A stretch of 64,000 nt of DNA from Marinirhabdus gelatinilytica (GTDB lineage: Bacteria > Bacteroidota > Bacteroidia > Flavobacteriales > Flavobacteriaceae), in contig NZ_QRAO01000003.1 of assembly GCF_003353425.1 (NCBI RefSeq), positions 359,088-423,087 on the forward strand, given 5' to 3'. Every line of letters begins with the position of its first letter. Position 1 is the stretch's first letter. The notes under the pieces are model-generated. The model saw nothing but the letters and a program-made list of their open reading frames with translations, had not been told where the DNA came from and made no database searches. Shown here piece after piece: positions 17,866 to 27,189 of the stretch. The translations under genes and the position numbers were made by a program.

Positions 17866-18663
17866 ATGAGCCACCATCCAGATTCTACCCGATTGAACAA
17901 AGCCATAAGCGATAGCGGTTACTGCTCGCGAAGGCAAGCGGATACCTTAATTGAGCAAGGCAGGGTTACCCTTAACGGAAAGCCCGTAAGTCTTGGCGAC
18001 CGCGCCATGCCCGATGATGAGATACGGGTGGACGGTAAGCTGCTAACCGAAAACAACAACTTGGTTTACATAGCGCTGAACAAACCCGTGGGAATTACCT
18101 GTACTACGGACCAGCGTGTAGAAGGAAACGTGGTAGATTTTATAGGCCACAAGGAACGTATTTTCCACGTGGGCCGCTTGGACAAACCCAGCGAGGGATT
18201 GTTGTTGATGACCAACGATGGTGATATCGTGAACAAGATTTTGCGTGCTGGAAACAAGCATGAAAAGGAATACATCGTAAAAGTAGATCGCCCTATAACA
18301 AAAGAGTTTATACGTAGAATGGGCAATGGTGTGCCTTTGGCAGAATTAGAAACCACAACAAAGCGTTGCGAGGTTGAGCAATTGAGCCGGTTTGTCTTTA
18401 GGATCGTGCTCATACAAGGACTCAATAGGCAAATTAGGCGTATGTGCGATTATTTTGGGTATGATGTGCTCGAGCTGAAACGCACCCGCATCATGAATAT
18501 TGAACTAGGTAATCTACCCATTGGAAAATGGCGTGATTTAACCGAAAAGGAACTAAAGGGCCTTCAGGATTTGGTGAAGGGATCGGACAACAGTTCTTAT
18601 GTAGATAGGGTAGAAAAAAAGGGGGCTACCGGAAAGCGTCGAAGAGGCCGAAACAACAGCTAG
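17866..18663 (+). CDS. rluF: 23S rRNA pseudouridine(2604) synthase
   Basis: A 265-residue RsuA/RluF-family synthase. An S4 RNA-binding domain covers about residues 8-65 (RLNKAISDSGYCSRRQADTLIEQGRV). The catalytic domain has HVGRLDKPSEGLLLMTNDG with catalytic Asp106 and the KEYIV, GLNRQIRRMC and LKRTRIM blocks. RluF isomerises uridine 2604 in helix 74 of 23S rRNA. The basic tail KRRRGRNNS may aid RNA contact. It is followed by a terminator. Confidence 0.92.
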   Translation: MSHHPDSTRLNKAISDSGYCSRRQADTLIEQGRVTLNGKPVSLGDRAMPDDEIRVDGKLLTENNNLVYIALNKPVGITCTTDQRVEGNVVDFIGHKERIFHVGRLDKPSEGLLLMTNDGDIVNKILRAGNKHEKEYIVKVDRPITKEFIRRMGNGVPLAELETTTKRCEVEQLSRFVFRIVLIQGLNRQIRRMCDYFGYDVLELKRTRIMNIELGNLPIGKWRDLTEKELKGLQDLVKGSDNSSYVDRVEKKGATGKRRRGRNNS

Positions 18664-18686
18664 TTGGATATACCCCAAAAAAAAGA

Positions 18687-18718
18687 GCCGCACCCCGATT
18701 GAGTAGGATGCGGCATTT
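18687..18718 (+). terminator. Terminator after rluF
   Basis: GCCGCACCCC pairs with GGATGCGGC to form a GC-rich stem. A T-stretch follows on the plus side and an A-run precedes it, so it may also stop the convergent hsp20. Confidence 0.8.
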
Positions 18719-18746
18719 TCAACTAACTAACCAAATTAAATTTCAA

Positions 18747-19172
18747 TTATGAAATCTCAACCATTTTCTTCACTGCCTTCTCTTCTTCTTTTTTGGGAAG
18801 TGAGATAGACAGTATGCCAAGCTCGTGCCTAGCACTAATATTTTCAGTATCAATTGTTTTGGGTAAGGTAAAACTTCTTTCAAAGTTTTTAAAATCAAAC
18901 TCCTTACGTGTGAACTTTGTGGTGTCCTCGGCAAGGGTTTCATCATTGGTTTGTGAAGAAACTTTCAGGATGTTTTTATCGATCTCGATAGTCACATCTT
19001 CTTTTGAAATACCGGGGATACATATTTCTATAACAAAATTCGTGTTTTTTTCTGAGATATTTACAGCAGGAATGCTAAATTTTTCATAATTAGGTACATC
19101 CAGTCTATTTTCAGTAAAGAGTCCATCGATAAAGGATGGAAACAGTTGGTTGTTTAATTTAACTAAATTCAT
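18747..19172 (-). CDS. Hsp20/alpha-crystallin small heat-shock protein
   Basis: A 141-residue ATP-independent holdase. The alpha-crystallin domain spans about residues 34-125 (VNISEKNTNFVIEICIPGISKEDVTIEIDKNILKVS) and ends with the conserved ELGILSISLPKKE strand. Such proteins bind unfolding clients in the cytoplasm under stress. The last residues (KKMVEIS) include a V-x-I-like tail that can dock on the alpha-crystallin groove. The upstream region carries several repeats, described separately. Confidence 0.95.
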   Translation of the reverse strand: MNLVKLNNQLFPSFIDGLFTENRLDVPNYEKFSIPAVNISEKNTNFVIEICIPGISKEDVTIEIDKNILKVSSQTNDETLAEDTTKFTRKEFDFKNFERSFTLPKTIDTENISARHELGILSISLPKKEEEKAVKKMVEIS

Positions 19173-19208
19173 ATCTATTAATTTTTTATTGTGTTCGTTT
19201 AATTTTTA

Positions 19209-19289
19209 GCATACAGGTCAAAAAAAGTTCCAAGTTTTATTTACTGCCTTTTTGGCGTTATTTATTTAAATCTGTATGCCTTTTTGACG
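19209..19289. repeat. Inverted and direct repeats between hsp20 and the DUF2254 gene
   Basis: GCATACAG (19209-19216) and CTGTATGC (19272-19279) form a perfect 8-bp inverted repeat. TGCCTTTTTGGCG (19245) and TGCCTTTTTGACG (19277) are direct repeats 32 bp apart, about three helix turns. All lie upstream of hsp20 and may be binding sites. Confidence 0.5.
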
Positions 19290-19348
19290 TGCTTTCAGTA
19301 AATAATGTTCATTTAATTCTATTTTAAGAAAAATACTGCCATAACCTC

Positions 19349-19361
19349 GTAACTTCGTTAC
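19349..19361. promoter_or_regulatory. Palindrome overlapping the DUF2254 promoter box
   Basis: GTAAC-TTC-GTTAC is a perfect 5-bp inverted repeat. It contains TAACTTCG, a -7-like box, 22 nt before the ATG at 19380. It could be an operator. Confidence 0.4.
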
Positions 19362-19379
19362 CACCAAAAAACGGGTTAT

Positions 19380-20669
19380 ATGAAAAAAATCTACGTCCGC
19401 CTCAAGACCTTTTTCAACACCATACAAGGGAAAATAGCCTTTTATCCTACCGTTATGGCGTTTGTGGGTTTTATCCTAGCGTTTGGAATGGCTTGGCTCG
19501 AAGAGTCTAAAGTTTCTAGAGTGCTTCTGGAAAGGGCACCTCAACTTATGCTCGAGGATGGGGATACCGTGCTTACCATCATGAGCGCTTGCATTGGGGG
19601 AATCATCTCGATGATGGTGTTCAGTTTTTCTATGGTGATGCTGTTGTTGAGCCAGGCGTCGAGCAACTTTTCTCCCCGCTTACTACCAGGGCTTATAAGT
19701 GATAAAAAGAACCAACTTATACTTGGGGCCTACCTTTCCACCATAATCTACTTGGTATTTACATTATTTTCTATCGAGCCGGATGACGAAAAATATACCC
19801 TACCGGGACTTTCGATACTCTTGGGAATCCTGGCCACCTTCGCTTGTTTGGGGGCTTTTGTGTATTTTATCCATAACATGTCGCAGAGCATACAGATAAA
19901 CAACATACTGGACAAGATTTACGACAAATCCAAAAGAAGATTACACCTCATTATTGATAAGGAGCAGGAAAAAGATCAAGATGTGGTGAACAGCTTTCCA
20001 GATACTAAAAACTGGTTTGAATACTCAGCTAAAAGCAGTGGGTATTTTCAGAATATTTCCCTGAAAAATGTGGTTACCATTGCCCTTGAGAATGAAACCA
20101 GGTTGTACTTTACCATCCCAAAGGGGTTTTTTGTGTTGAAAAACAAGCCTTTTATAAAATCTGAAAAGAAACTTGATGAGGAGACCGTAAACAAACTTTT
20201 GAGCGATATAAACTTTGCACGGGGTGAATTTGTGGAAGACAACTATATACTTGCCTTTAAACAGATTACCGAAATTGCCGTAAAGGCTATGTCGCCTGGT
20301 GTGAACGATCCCGGCACCGCTATCAATGCCATCGATTATTTAACCGAACTGTTTGCACTGCGCATCCAGAAAAGCGATAGTGGCATTATCGCAAAAGACG
20401 GAAAGGCTCTCGTAAAAATTGCCACCGTGAATTTTGATGATCTTTTGTACAACAATATGGCTTCATTACGCACCTATTGCAAACACGATCCCATTATCGT
20501 AGAAAAACTGATCTCAATGCTGGACTACCTGTATCACATGCAAGATTACTACACCAAAGATTACAAAGAAGCCATTAAGAGCGAAATGGAGTTATTGGTA
20601 GAGGATGCCAAAAGTGCCATGGCCAACAAAAAGGACTGGACACGAATAGAAAGACTCGTTCAAGGTTAA
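19380..20669 (+). CDS. DUF2254 membrane protein
   Basis: A 429-residue protein. The N-terminal third has four membrane helices (about 18-40, 60-90, 108-130, 140-165). These include the conserved SMMVFSFSMVMLLLSQASSNFSPRLL segment typical of DUF2254. A soluble domain then contains AVKAMSPGVNDPGTAINAIDYL. The function of DUF2254 is not established. It is transcribed away from hsp20, and its last 4 nt overlap the convergent TerB-like gene. Confidence 0.88.
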   Translation: MKKIYVRLKTFFNTIQGKIAFYPTVMAFVGFILAFGMAWLEESKVSRVLLERAPQLMLEDGDTVLTIMSACIGGIISMMVFSFSMVMLLLSQASSNFSPRLLPGLISDKKNQLILGAYLSTIIYLVFTLFSIEPDDEKYTLPGLSILLGILATFACLGAFVYFIHNMSQSIQINNILDKIYDKSKRRLHLIIDKEQEKDQDVVNSFPDTKNWFEYSAKSSGYFQNISLKNVVTIALENETRLYFTIPKGFFVLKNKPFIKSEKKLDEETVNKLLSDINFARGEFVEDNYILAFKQITEIAVKAMSPGVNDPGTAINAIDYLTELFALRIQKSDSGIIAKDGKALVKIATVNFDDLLYNNMASLRTYCKHDPIIVEKLISMLDYLYHMQDYYTKDYKEAIKSEMELLVEDAKSAMANKKDWTRIERLVQG

Positions 20670-21082
20670 TTGTAATAGGTATTGAAGATTTGAAGCAACC
20701 GTTCTGGAGGGATTATTTTGTGTTCATATTGCTCCATTTCCCCCAATACTTGATTTACCACACCGGGACGCAATCCCAGTTCTAGCCCGAAACCCCTCAA
20801 AAAGGCTATTTCTTTTTGGTGGGTCTCCCCGTCCACGTTCATCATGAGCACCATTTTGTGGAAATGGGTTATGCGCTCTAATTCGGTAAAAGATTTTTTA
20901 GTGGATACTGGGTTATGGTACAACTCCCTAACCTCTTTTTCTGAAATTCCCATACGCTCTGCGATGCGGTGGATAAAGTCGTATTCTCCCTGGGTTATTT
21001 TCTCGTCTGCCTTGGCCATGAGGATTAAATCGCTCAAAAGTGATTTTTGGTCTTCTTTGTTGATAAATGGGTTATTGGCCAT
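20666..21082 (-). CDS. TerB-like protein
   Basis: A 138-residue all-helical protein similar to the TerB/DjlA N-terminal fold. It has LLSDLILMAKADEKITQGEYDFI, with acidic residues in a turn that can bind metal, a second copy of the pattern in KMVLMMNVDGETHQKEIAFLRGFG, and a short C-terminal helix. TerB domains are linked to tellurite resistance and stress signalling at membranes. The role here is unknown. No signal peptide is seen. Confidence 0.8.
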   Translation of the reverse strand: MANNPFINKEDQKSLLSDLILMAKADEKITQGEYDFIHRIAERMGISEKEVRELYHNPVSTKKSFTELERITHFHKMVLMMNVDGETHQKEIAFLRGFGLELGLRPGVVNQVLGEMEQYEHKIIPPERLLQIFNTYYN

Positions 21083-21136
21083 ACCCCAAAAATAACAAAA
21101 TAGGGCAGTAATCGCAATTGAATTTTATGGTTTGAG

Positions 21137-22405
21137 TTAAGTGTCTGAGTCTTTTGTTTCCGTAGCACCGGGAATACCTTTGCTATCTTCTGGAGGTATG
21201 GGGGTAAAATCGGAAAGCTGGAAAGGTTTTGCTTTTAATTTGGCTGCGTGCTTATTTGCCTTATCGAGCATTTCTCGCAATTGGGGTTCAAAATAAGTTG
21301 AGAGGGCATCAATAAATTCGCGTTGTTGTGGCATTTTGTAATCTTTGGCAAATCTATAAACCGTTTCATAGGAAGGAGCCATAGAGGCACTCGTAACAAT
21401 ATCTACTATTACTTTTTTTGCATTATGTATTGCTTTTTTGCGGGACTCTTCATCTATAGCACGTTTTAGGTCTATCATAAATATCTGAAGTTTTAGCGCA
21501 AGGGCCACTCCGTATGTATCCTGTATATCCAATGATTTGTCAAGATATTGCAATGCCCGTTCGCGCTCTTTCCTAGCTGAACCATAGCGGAGATACTTGT
21601 TGAACGCCGTGAGACCTCCGTTCACATACGTACTGTAATGGAGCTCGTTACTCTTTTCGTATTTTTCGATCAGGGAAAGCAATACGGTGTCGCTCTCGTT
21701 TTTGTTCCTATTGTACAAATAAGATACAAAATGGCTCAATAACAACGGAAGCCTTTTTTTGTGTTTTTCTGATTGGTGTATCTCCTCGAGTAGTTTTGTG
21801 GTTTGCTCTTCTATTCCATATACTAATTCGTTTTTCTTGAGCTTTGCCTCAAGGTCATCTATCTCTATATTGGTAATGTACTCCTCTGCCCTGGCAACTT
21901 GATTTACGGTCTGTTCATTCTTGAACTCTACAGATTGCAACTTGAGCTCTACCTCACCCCTTACCTCCTCCAACTCTTTTTTAATCTTGATGTCCTCATT
22001 CTCCATCTTTAAATTGAGTTGGTCCATTTTAGAATCAATAGTACTGTTTACGCTTTCCTCTAATGCCATCTTAGTTTCATTCTTGAACGCACCCATTTGC
22101 GCCTCTATGTGTTCCTTCAACATGTTCTTGGACCTATTGGTCTGTACCAATGAAAAAATGGAAAGCACCCCAAAGACACCCCCTAGGATCGCAATGAGAA
22201 AGTTGAACTTATCGTTTACCTCGTTTGCGATCCGGTTTTCTATGATGGAATCAAAATCTTTTTTTGGGATGCGCACATATTCATTTTCTACAATTTTTTC
22301 CACTGCCGCTTCCAAGGCACTGTCCTGCGGAACCTCGGTGGTTTCCTGCGATATGGAGAACTGAAATACGGAAAGCACAAAAAATAGGGTTACAAATGTT
22401 TTCAT
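21137..22405 (-). CDS. Membrane-anchored coiled-coil protein of unknown function
   Basis: A 422-residue protein. It has a signal peptide (about 1-19, ending SISQ), a short extracytoplasmic stretch, one membrane helix at about 67-88 (FNFLIAILGGVFGVLSIFSLV), and a long coiled coil at about 95-190 rich in Glu/Lys. A helical domain then covers about 200-390 with tetratricopeptide-like alternation (LLSHFVSYLYNRNKNESD, ALQYLDKSLDIQDTYGVALALKLQ). The tail is acidic and Pro-rich. No named family is recognised. It could be a scaffold linking the envelope to cytoplasmic partners; that is inference. Confidence 0.65.
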   Translation of the reverse strand: MKTFVTLFFVLSVFQFSISQETTEVPQDSALEAAVEKIVENEYVRIPKKDFDSIIENRIANEVNDKFNFLIAILGGVFGVLSIFSLVQTNRSKNMLKEHIEAQMGAFKNETKMALEESVNSTIDSKMDQLNLKMENEDIKIKKELEEVRGEVELKLQSVEFKNEQTVNQVARAEEYITNIEIDDLEAKLKKNELVYGIEEQTTKLLEEIHQSEKHKKRLPLLLSHFVSYLYNRNKNESDTVLLSLIEKYEKSNELHYSTYVNGGLTAFNKYLRYGSARKERERALQYLDKSLDIQDTYGVALALKLQIFMIDLKRAIDEESRKKAIHNAKKVIVDIVTSASMAPSYETVYRFAKDYKMPQQREFIDALSTYFEPQLREMLDKANKHAAKLKAKPFQLSDFTPIPPEDSKGIPGATETKDSDT

Positions 22406-22514
22406 GGCTATTGTATTGAAATACTTTCATAAAAATAATCCAGAAACACATAAAAACACACTAATACACTAAAATACAGTTGTTTACCCCTTGTTAAAGA
22501 GGGAAAAACACCTC

Positions 22515-22543
22515 ACAAAAAAAGCCTTGGGAAACCAAGGCTT
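22515..22543 (-). terminator. sucC terminator
   Basis: AAGCCTTGG-tttc-CCAAGGCTT (minus strand) is a perfect 9-bp stem followed by a T-run. It lies 27 nt after the sucC stop. Confidence 0.9.
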
Positions 22544-22569
22544 GTCTTATATATTTTTTGAAAGTATGC

Positions 22570-23760
22570 TTAAGACAGCACTTCCTGTACCTTATCGGCA
22601 GCTTCCTGAAACTGAACGGCACTCTGTACATCCAATCCGCTGTTATCGATGAGTTCCTTTGCAATATCTGCATTGGTCCCTTGTAGTCTTACGATAATTG
22701 GGATATCTATAGTCCCGATGTTTTTGTAGGCATCTACAATTCCCTGTGCCACACGGTCGCAACGAACAATTCCTCCAAAAATGTTTACCAAGATGGCTTT
22801 TACATTAGGGTCCTTCAAGATTAAGTTAAAAGCGGTCTCTACACGTTCAGCATCTGCGGTACCTCCCACGTCCAAGAAGTTTGCGGGTTCACCACCTGCT
22901 TGTTTAATGAGGTCCATCGTGGCCATTGCCAATCCTGCTCCGTTTACCATACAACCTACGTTTCCGTCAAGGTCTACGTAGCTTAGCCCCACGGCCTTCG
23001 CCTCAACTTCGGTTGCGTTTTCCTCACGTACATCGCGCATTGCTGCGTAATCCTTATGGCGGAACAGTGCATTGTCGTCTATGGTCACTTTTGCATCTAC
23101 GGCAATAATCTTATCGTCACTTGTTTTCAATACGGGGTTGATCTCGAACAGAGAAGAATCGCTATTTACGTACGCTTTATACAAAGCAGTAACAAACTTG
23201 GTCATTTGCTTGAACGCCTGCCCGCTCAACCCGAGGTTAAAGGCTACTCGTCTTGCCTGGAACGGCATAAGCCCCACGGCTGGGTCTACTTCTTCATGGA
23301 AGATTAAATGTGGAGTCTCTTCGGCAACGGTCTCTATGTCCATTCCGCCTTCGGTAGAGTACATAATCATGTTTTTTCCCGTTGAACGATTCAACAGTAC
23401 GCTCATGTAATATTCTTCGGGTTCGCTATCGCCAGGGTAGTATACATCTTCAGCAACCAGTACTTGGTGTACTTTTTTACCTTCGGCACTTGTTTGTGGG
23501 GTTACAAGGTTCATCCCAATGATCTCACCAGCGATATCCTTTACTTCCTGGATATTTTTTGCCAGCTTTACACCGCCGCCCTTACCACGGCCACCTGCGT
23601 GTACCTGTGCTTTAATTACGTGCCATCCGGTCCCTGTTTCTTCGGTAAGCTTTTTGGCAGCTTCAACAGCTTCTTCGGGGGTTATGGCAACAATCCCGCG
23701 CTGTATCTCAACGCCAAAACTGTTCAAAATTTCTTTTCCTTGATATTCGTGTAAGTTCAT
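22570..23760 (-). CDS. sucC: ADP-forming succinyl-CoA synthetase beta subunit
   Basis: A 396-residue protein with an N-terminal ATP-grasp domain (MNLHEYQGKEIL, VIKAQVHAGGRGKGGGVKLA) and a C-terminal CoA-ligase domain (MVNGAGLAMATMDLIK, FLDVGGTA, ILVNIFGGIVRCD). With SucD it converts succinyl-CoA to succinate in the TCA cycle, making ATP. sucD is not in this window, so the two subunits are encoded apart. It has its own promoter and terminator. Confidence 0.97.
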   Translation of the reverse strand: MNLHEYQGKEILNSFGVEIQRGIVAITPEEAVEAAKKLTEETGTGWHVIKAQVHAGGRGKGGGVKLAKNIQEVKDIAGEIIGMNLVTPQTSAEGKKVHQVLVAEDVYYPGDSEPEEYYMSVLLNRSTGKNMIMYSTEGGMDIETVAEETPHLIFHEEVDPAVGLMPFQARRVAFNLGLSGQAFKQMTKFVTALYKAYVNSDSSLFEINPVLKTSDDKIIAVDAKVTIDDNALFRHKDYAAMRDVREENATEVEAKAVGLSYVDLDGNVGCMVNGAGLAMATMDLIKQAGGEPANFLDVGGTADAERVETAFNLILKDPNVKAILVNIFGGIVRCDRVAQGIVDAYKNIGTIDIPIIVRLQGTNADIAKELIDNSGLDVQSAVQFQEAADKVQEVLS

Positions 23761-23789
23761 AATAGGATGTTTCTGTTTTTTAAGCGGAA

Positions 23790-23797
23790 CAAAAATA
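23790..23797 (-). promoter_or_regulatory. sucC promoter -7 box
   Basis: Minus-strand TATTTTTG lies 29 nt before the sucC ATG. Confidence 0.6.
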
Positions 23798-23818
23798 CAA
23801 ATTGTCTGAGGTTTATGG

Positions 23819-25276
23819 TTATTTCTTCGGAATTTCCTTCAAAATTTCTTTTACAAATTTCCAGAACTTTTGTGTGGAGGAAATACTCGCGCGTTCATCG
23901 GGCGAATGTGCTCCCTTAATGGTGGGGCCAAAGGAAATCATATCCATCTGTGGATAGTTTTGCCCTAAAATACCACATTCCAATCCAGCATGGCAAGCTG
24001 CAACGTGCGCTTTCTCGCCATGCAATTTTTGGTACAGGTTGTCCAGCACTTTTAGGATAGGGCTCTCCATATTGGGTGCCCAACCGGGATATTCGCCAGA
24101 AAAAGCAACATCGAAACCGCCAAGATGAAAAACAGACTCGAGCGTATTTGCCAGATCCAATTTTGAAGAATTTACCGAGGAGCGTGTAAGACATTCAATT
24201 TTAATGCTTCCTTCTTTAACCGAAACCTTTGCGATGTTATTTGAGGTCTCCACCAAATCCTCTATGGCGGGACTCATACGGTACACCCCGTTATGGGCAG
24301 CGTACATCGATTGTAAAAACTTGGTTTGGTCAGTCTTTACCATAACCTTATCAGCAGCTTCCGAAGCTTTTTCCACCACGATCTCTAGGTCTTCTTCCAG
24401 TTCTTTGTACTCTTCTTTAATAGCTGTTGCTATTTGCTTCCACTCTGCCTTAAATGCATTGTCGTTTAAATTTTCCACTACAATGGTGGCAACGCTTTCC
24501 CGTGGGATGGCGTTACGCAGGCTTCCTCCCTTGATACTTGCAATTTTGATGATATCCTGGCATGCGTATAGAACACGGTTCATCATTTTGTTGGCATTGC
24601 CCAGTCCTTTTATGATGTCCATCCCGCTATGCCCGCCCTGTAAACCTTTTACGGTTAAGGTGTAGGTTACAGCCTCATCGGGAACGGTTTCCTCTTTGTA
24701 ATGTTTTGTAGCGGTGATATCTACACCACCGGCACAGCCTACGCCTATCTCGTCATCTTCTTCGGTATCGAGGTTCAATAAAATATCGCCTTGTAGTATG
24801 CCGCCCTTTAAACCCATGGCTCCTGTCATTCCTGTTTCCTCGTCTATGGTGAAGAGGGCTTCAAGATCTGGATGGGGAATATTGTCACTTTCAAGAATCG
24901 CCATAATGGTCGCTACGCCCAAACCATTGTCGGCTCCCAAGGTGGTTCCCTTTGCGCGCACCCAATCTCCATCTACGTACATTTCAATTCCTTGGGTATC
25001 GAAATCGAACTCGGTGTCGTTGTTCTTTTGGTGCACCATATCCAAGTGGCTCTGCATCACGATGGGGGTACGGTCCTCCATTCCCTTGGTGGCGGGTTTG
25101 CGAATAATTACATTACCCACCTCATCCTCTAAGGTTTCCAGCCCTAAGCTTTTACCAAAATCCTTCATAAATGCAATGACGCGTTCCTCCTTTTTAGAGG
25201 GTCTTGGCACTGCGTTAAGGTCGGCAAATTTGTTCCAAACGGCTTTGGGTTCAAGGTTTCTTATGGCTTCGTTCAT
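23819..25276 (-). CDS. pepD: Aminoacyl-histidine dipeptidase (M20)
   Basis: A 485-residue M20 di-zinc peptidase (PepD/carnosinase type) that cleaves X-His dipeptides and related peptides in the cytoplasm. Motifs include MQSHLDMVHQK with the first His/Asp pair, GTTLGADNGLGVA with the bridging Asp, ALFTIDEETGMTGA with catalytic Glu-Glu, NLDTEEDDEI and CHAGLECG near the end. The start at 25276 gives the usual MNEAIRNLEPK beginning. A -7 box at 25307-25314 rules out the TTG at 25309; an ATG at 25297 is possible but less likely. Confidence 0.93.
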   Translation of the reverse strand: MNEAIRNLEPKAVWNKFADLNAVPRPSKKEERVIAFMKDFGKSLGLETLEDEVGNVIIRKPATKGMEDRTPIVMQSHLDMVHQKNNDTEFDFDTQGIEMYVDGDWVRAKGTTLGADNGLGVATIMAILESDNIPHPDLEALFTIDEETGMTGAMGLKGGILQGDILLNLDTEEDDEIGVGCAGGVDITATKHYKEETVPDEAVTYTLTVKGLQGGHSGMDIIKGLGNANKMMNRVLYACQDIIKIASIKGGSLRNAIPRESVATIVVENLNDNAFKAEWKQIATAIKEEYKELEEDLEIVVEKASEAADKVMVKTDQTKFLQSMYAAHNGVYRMSPAIEDLVETSNNIAKVSVKEGSIKIECLTRSSVNSSKLDLANTLESVFHLGGFDVAFSGEYPGWAPNMESPILKVLDNLYQKLHGEKAHVAACHAGLECGILGQNYPQMDMISFGPTIKGAHSPDERASISSTQKFWKFVKEILKEIPKK

Positions 25277-25306
25277 TACTTTCTTTTTTATTAACATTTC
25301 GCCCCA

Positions 25307-25314
25307 CAAAGTTA
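25307..25314 (-). promoter_or_regulatory. pepD promoter -7 box
   Basis: Minus-strand TAACTTTG matches the consensus and lies 30 nt before the ATG at 25276. Confidence 0.6.
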
Positions 25315-25517
25315 CAAGGTTTTACTATTTTTAAGGGCTAATAGCTAGTTATGTTTTTTTTCGGACACGTTAAATCTTTGCCAGTGGCTTCAGTTTTTTA
25401 GCTATTGCGCTGTGTTGGCTACTGTGCTACAAGGAACGTATAAATTGCTTTGTTTTCAGTAAGAACAATTTCTGAAATTTGATGACCGATACACTAATCC
25501 TATCAAAAAAATAATCG

Positions 25518-26609
25518 TTGAGTAGATTTTCAAAATTCTTTACCGGGCAGCGCACCAAGGTAATTCTTGCCGTATTGCTCCCACTTCAGTTTTATGGTAT
25601 TAAGTTGTTGCGCTATTTTCCTGAATTTGTAGAAACCTACTACAGCCAAGGCTTGTTTCCTATCCTCTCAACAATCAACAGGTACCTGTTTGGGTGGATA
25701 CCGTTTTCCATAGGCGATATTTTTTATATCCTCATTGGGCTGCTGGCCCTACGGTGGCTGTATAAAAATGTTAAAAGATTGCGGTACGAGCCCGTAAAGT
25801 TTGTGGTAGATATTGCCGCTACCGTCTCGCTGGTATATTTCTTTTTCAACTTGTTATGGGGGTTTAACTACTACCGGATGCCCTTGCACAAAACTTTGGG
25901 ACTGGAACGTGATTATACCACCGAGCAACTCCTGGCCACCACCAAACGCCTTATTGCAAAATCCAACGCACTGCACCGCGAACTGGGCTATAGGGACAGT
26001 ACCAAGATTGATCTCCCCTACTCCCAACAGGAGGTGTTTGCCATGAGCGACAACGGCTACAAAAACCTTGAGGGCCAATTCCCACAACTTGCGTACCATC
26101 CCAAGAGCATAAAAAAAAGTGGGTGGAGCCTAGGACTTACGTATATGGGCTATAGTGGGTATTACAATCCATTTTCGGGAGAGGCACAGGTAAACAACTT
26201 GATAAAAACCTACAAATTTCCTGTGGTGAGCTGTCACGAACAAGCACACCAGATAGGCTATGCCGCCGAGAATGAGGCCAATTTTATCGCTACCCTCGCC
26301 ACGCTAAATAATGATAATACCTATATAAAATACTCTGGCTACATCTTTGCGCTACGGTACTGTGTAAACGAGCTGGCACGAAGGGATATGGCACTGTACG
26401 AGGAGCTGTTGCCCACCATAAATTTTGGTATTTTGGAAAGCTACCGCGAGATGCGAGAGTTTTGGGACAGCTACCAAAACCCTTTTGAAACGTTCTCCAA
26501 GGCCTTTTGGGACCAGTTTTTAAAGGCCAACAACCAGTCCAAGGGCATTATGAGCTATAGCTATATGGTAGCGCTGGTGGTAAATTATTTTGAGGAGGAA
26601 CCTTTTTAG
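25518..26609 (+). CDS. DUF3810 membrane protein with HExxH motif
   Basis: A 363-residue protein with three hydrophobic segments in the first 115 residues (about 15-30, 62-80, 98-116), followed by a soluble domain. HEQAH at 240-244 with downstream ENEANF (Glu251/Glu253) has the layout of a zinc peptidase, so the family is probably a membrane-bound protease; its substrate is unknown. The start is a TTG at 25518: an in-frame TAA lies just before it and the next in-frame ATG falls after the membrane segments. Confidence 0.85.
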   Translation: MSRFSKFFTGQRTKVILAVLLPLQFYGIKLLRYFPEFVETYYSQGLFPILSTINRYLFGWIPFSIGDIFYILIGLLALRWLYKNVKRLRYEPVKFVVDIAATVSLVYFFFNLLWGFNYYRMPLHKTLGLERDYTTEQLLATTKRLIAKSNALHRELGYRDSTKIDLPYSQQEVFAMSDNGYKNLEGQFPQLAYHPKSIKKSGWSLGLTYMGYSGYYNPFSGEAQVNNLIKTYKFPVVSCHEQAHQIGYAAENEANFIATLATLNNDNTYIKYSGYIFALRYCVNELARRDMALYEELLPTINFGILESYREMREFWDSYQNPFETFSKAFWDQFLKANNQSKGIMSYSYMVALVVNYFEEEPF

Positions 26610-26692
26610 GGTGTTTTTTAAACCAAGCAGGTTTTGGTATTTTTAGCCTAAGAAATGCCTGGGATACCTATGATAAATGTTGTGATATAACT

Positions 26693-26706
26693 AGTTATGT
26701 GTAATT
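26693..26706 (+). repeat. Left inverted repeat flanking a lone lipoprotein gene
   Basis: AGTTATGTGTAATT immediately before the ATG matches the reverse complement of AACTACACATAACA at 27188-27201 in 12 of 14 positions. The pair brackets exactly one gene. Confidence 0.55.
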
Positions 26707-27189
26707 ATGAAAAAAATATTGTTCTTTTTAATTATATTTTTGATTTTAAGTTGTAAATCAAGCAATTCCTTAAATCAAAAAGTTGAATATGAAGTTATTC
26801 AAGTACCGATTGTACAACAAAATGATACAATAATATCTAACGAGCTTCGGTTTTACAAAATTAGGTCAGCCAATAACTCTATGCAATTGATGTATGATAA
26901 TTTTGGTAAATGGGACATGACTTTAGCGGGAAGATATCAAGTAAACGTCCCACAATTAGTTTGGGAGAATATTAATTTGATAGATGGTGATGAAGTTTAT
27001 AATATTTCGGCTAGTGGAACTGAAACAGAAAATGAATTTTTCTCTTCGTTTATAATTCTCAACGAAAAGGGATTAGATATGCTTTCCGAGACAAATCAAA
27101 ACAGACAACTGATTATTGAATTTTTTAAATCTAAAATGAAAGAATTAGGTAACTCGAAAAAATTTTATTCTGTCTATCGGACAAAATAA
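26707..27189 (+). CDS. Lipoprotein of unknown function
   Basis: A 160-residue lipoprotein (signal ending LILSC, Cys16). The mature chain contains ELRFYKIRSANNSMQLMYDNFGKWD, with no recognised domain. The gene is AT-richer than the core genes around it and is precisely bracketed by short inverted repeats. This suggests it arrived as a cassette. Its neighbours to the right (a membrane protein, a LytTR regulator, a CPBP protease) share the AT-rich composition. Confidence 0.65.
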   Translation: MKKILFFLIIFLILSCKSSNSLNQKVEYEVIQVPIVQQNDTIISNELRFYKIRSANNSMQLMYDNFGKWDMTLAGRYQVNVPQLVWENINLIDGDEVYNISASGTETENEFFSSFIILNEKGLDMLSETNQNRQLIIEFFKSKMKELGNSKKFYSVYRTK

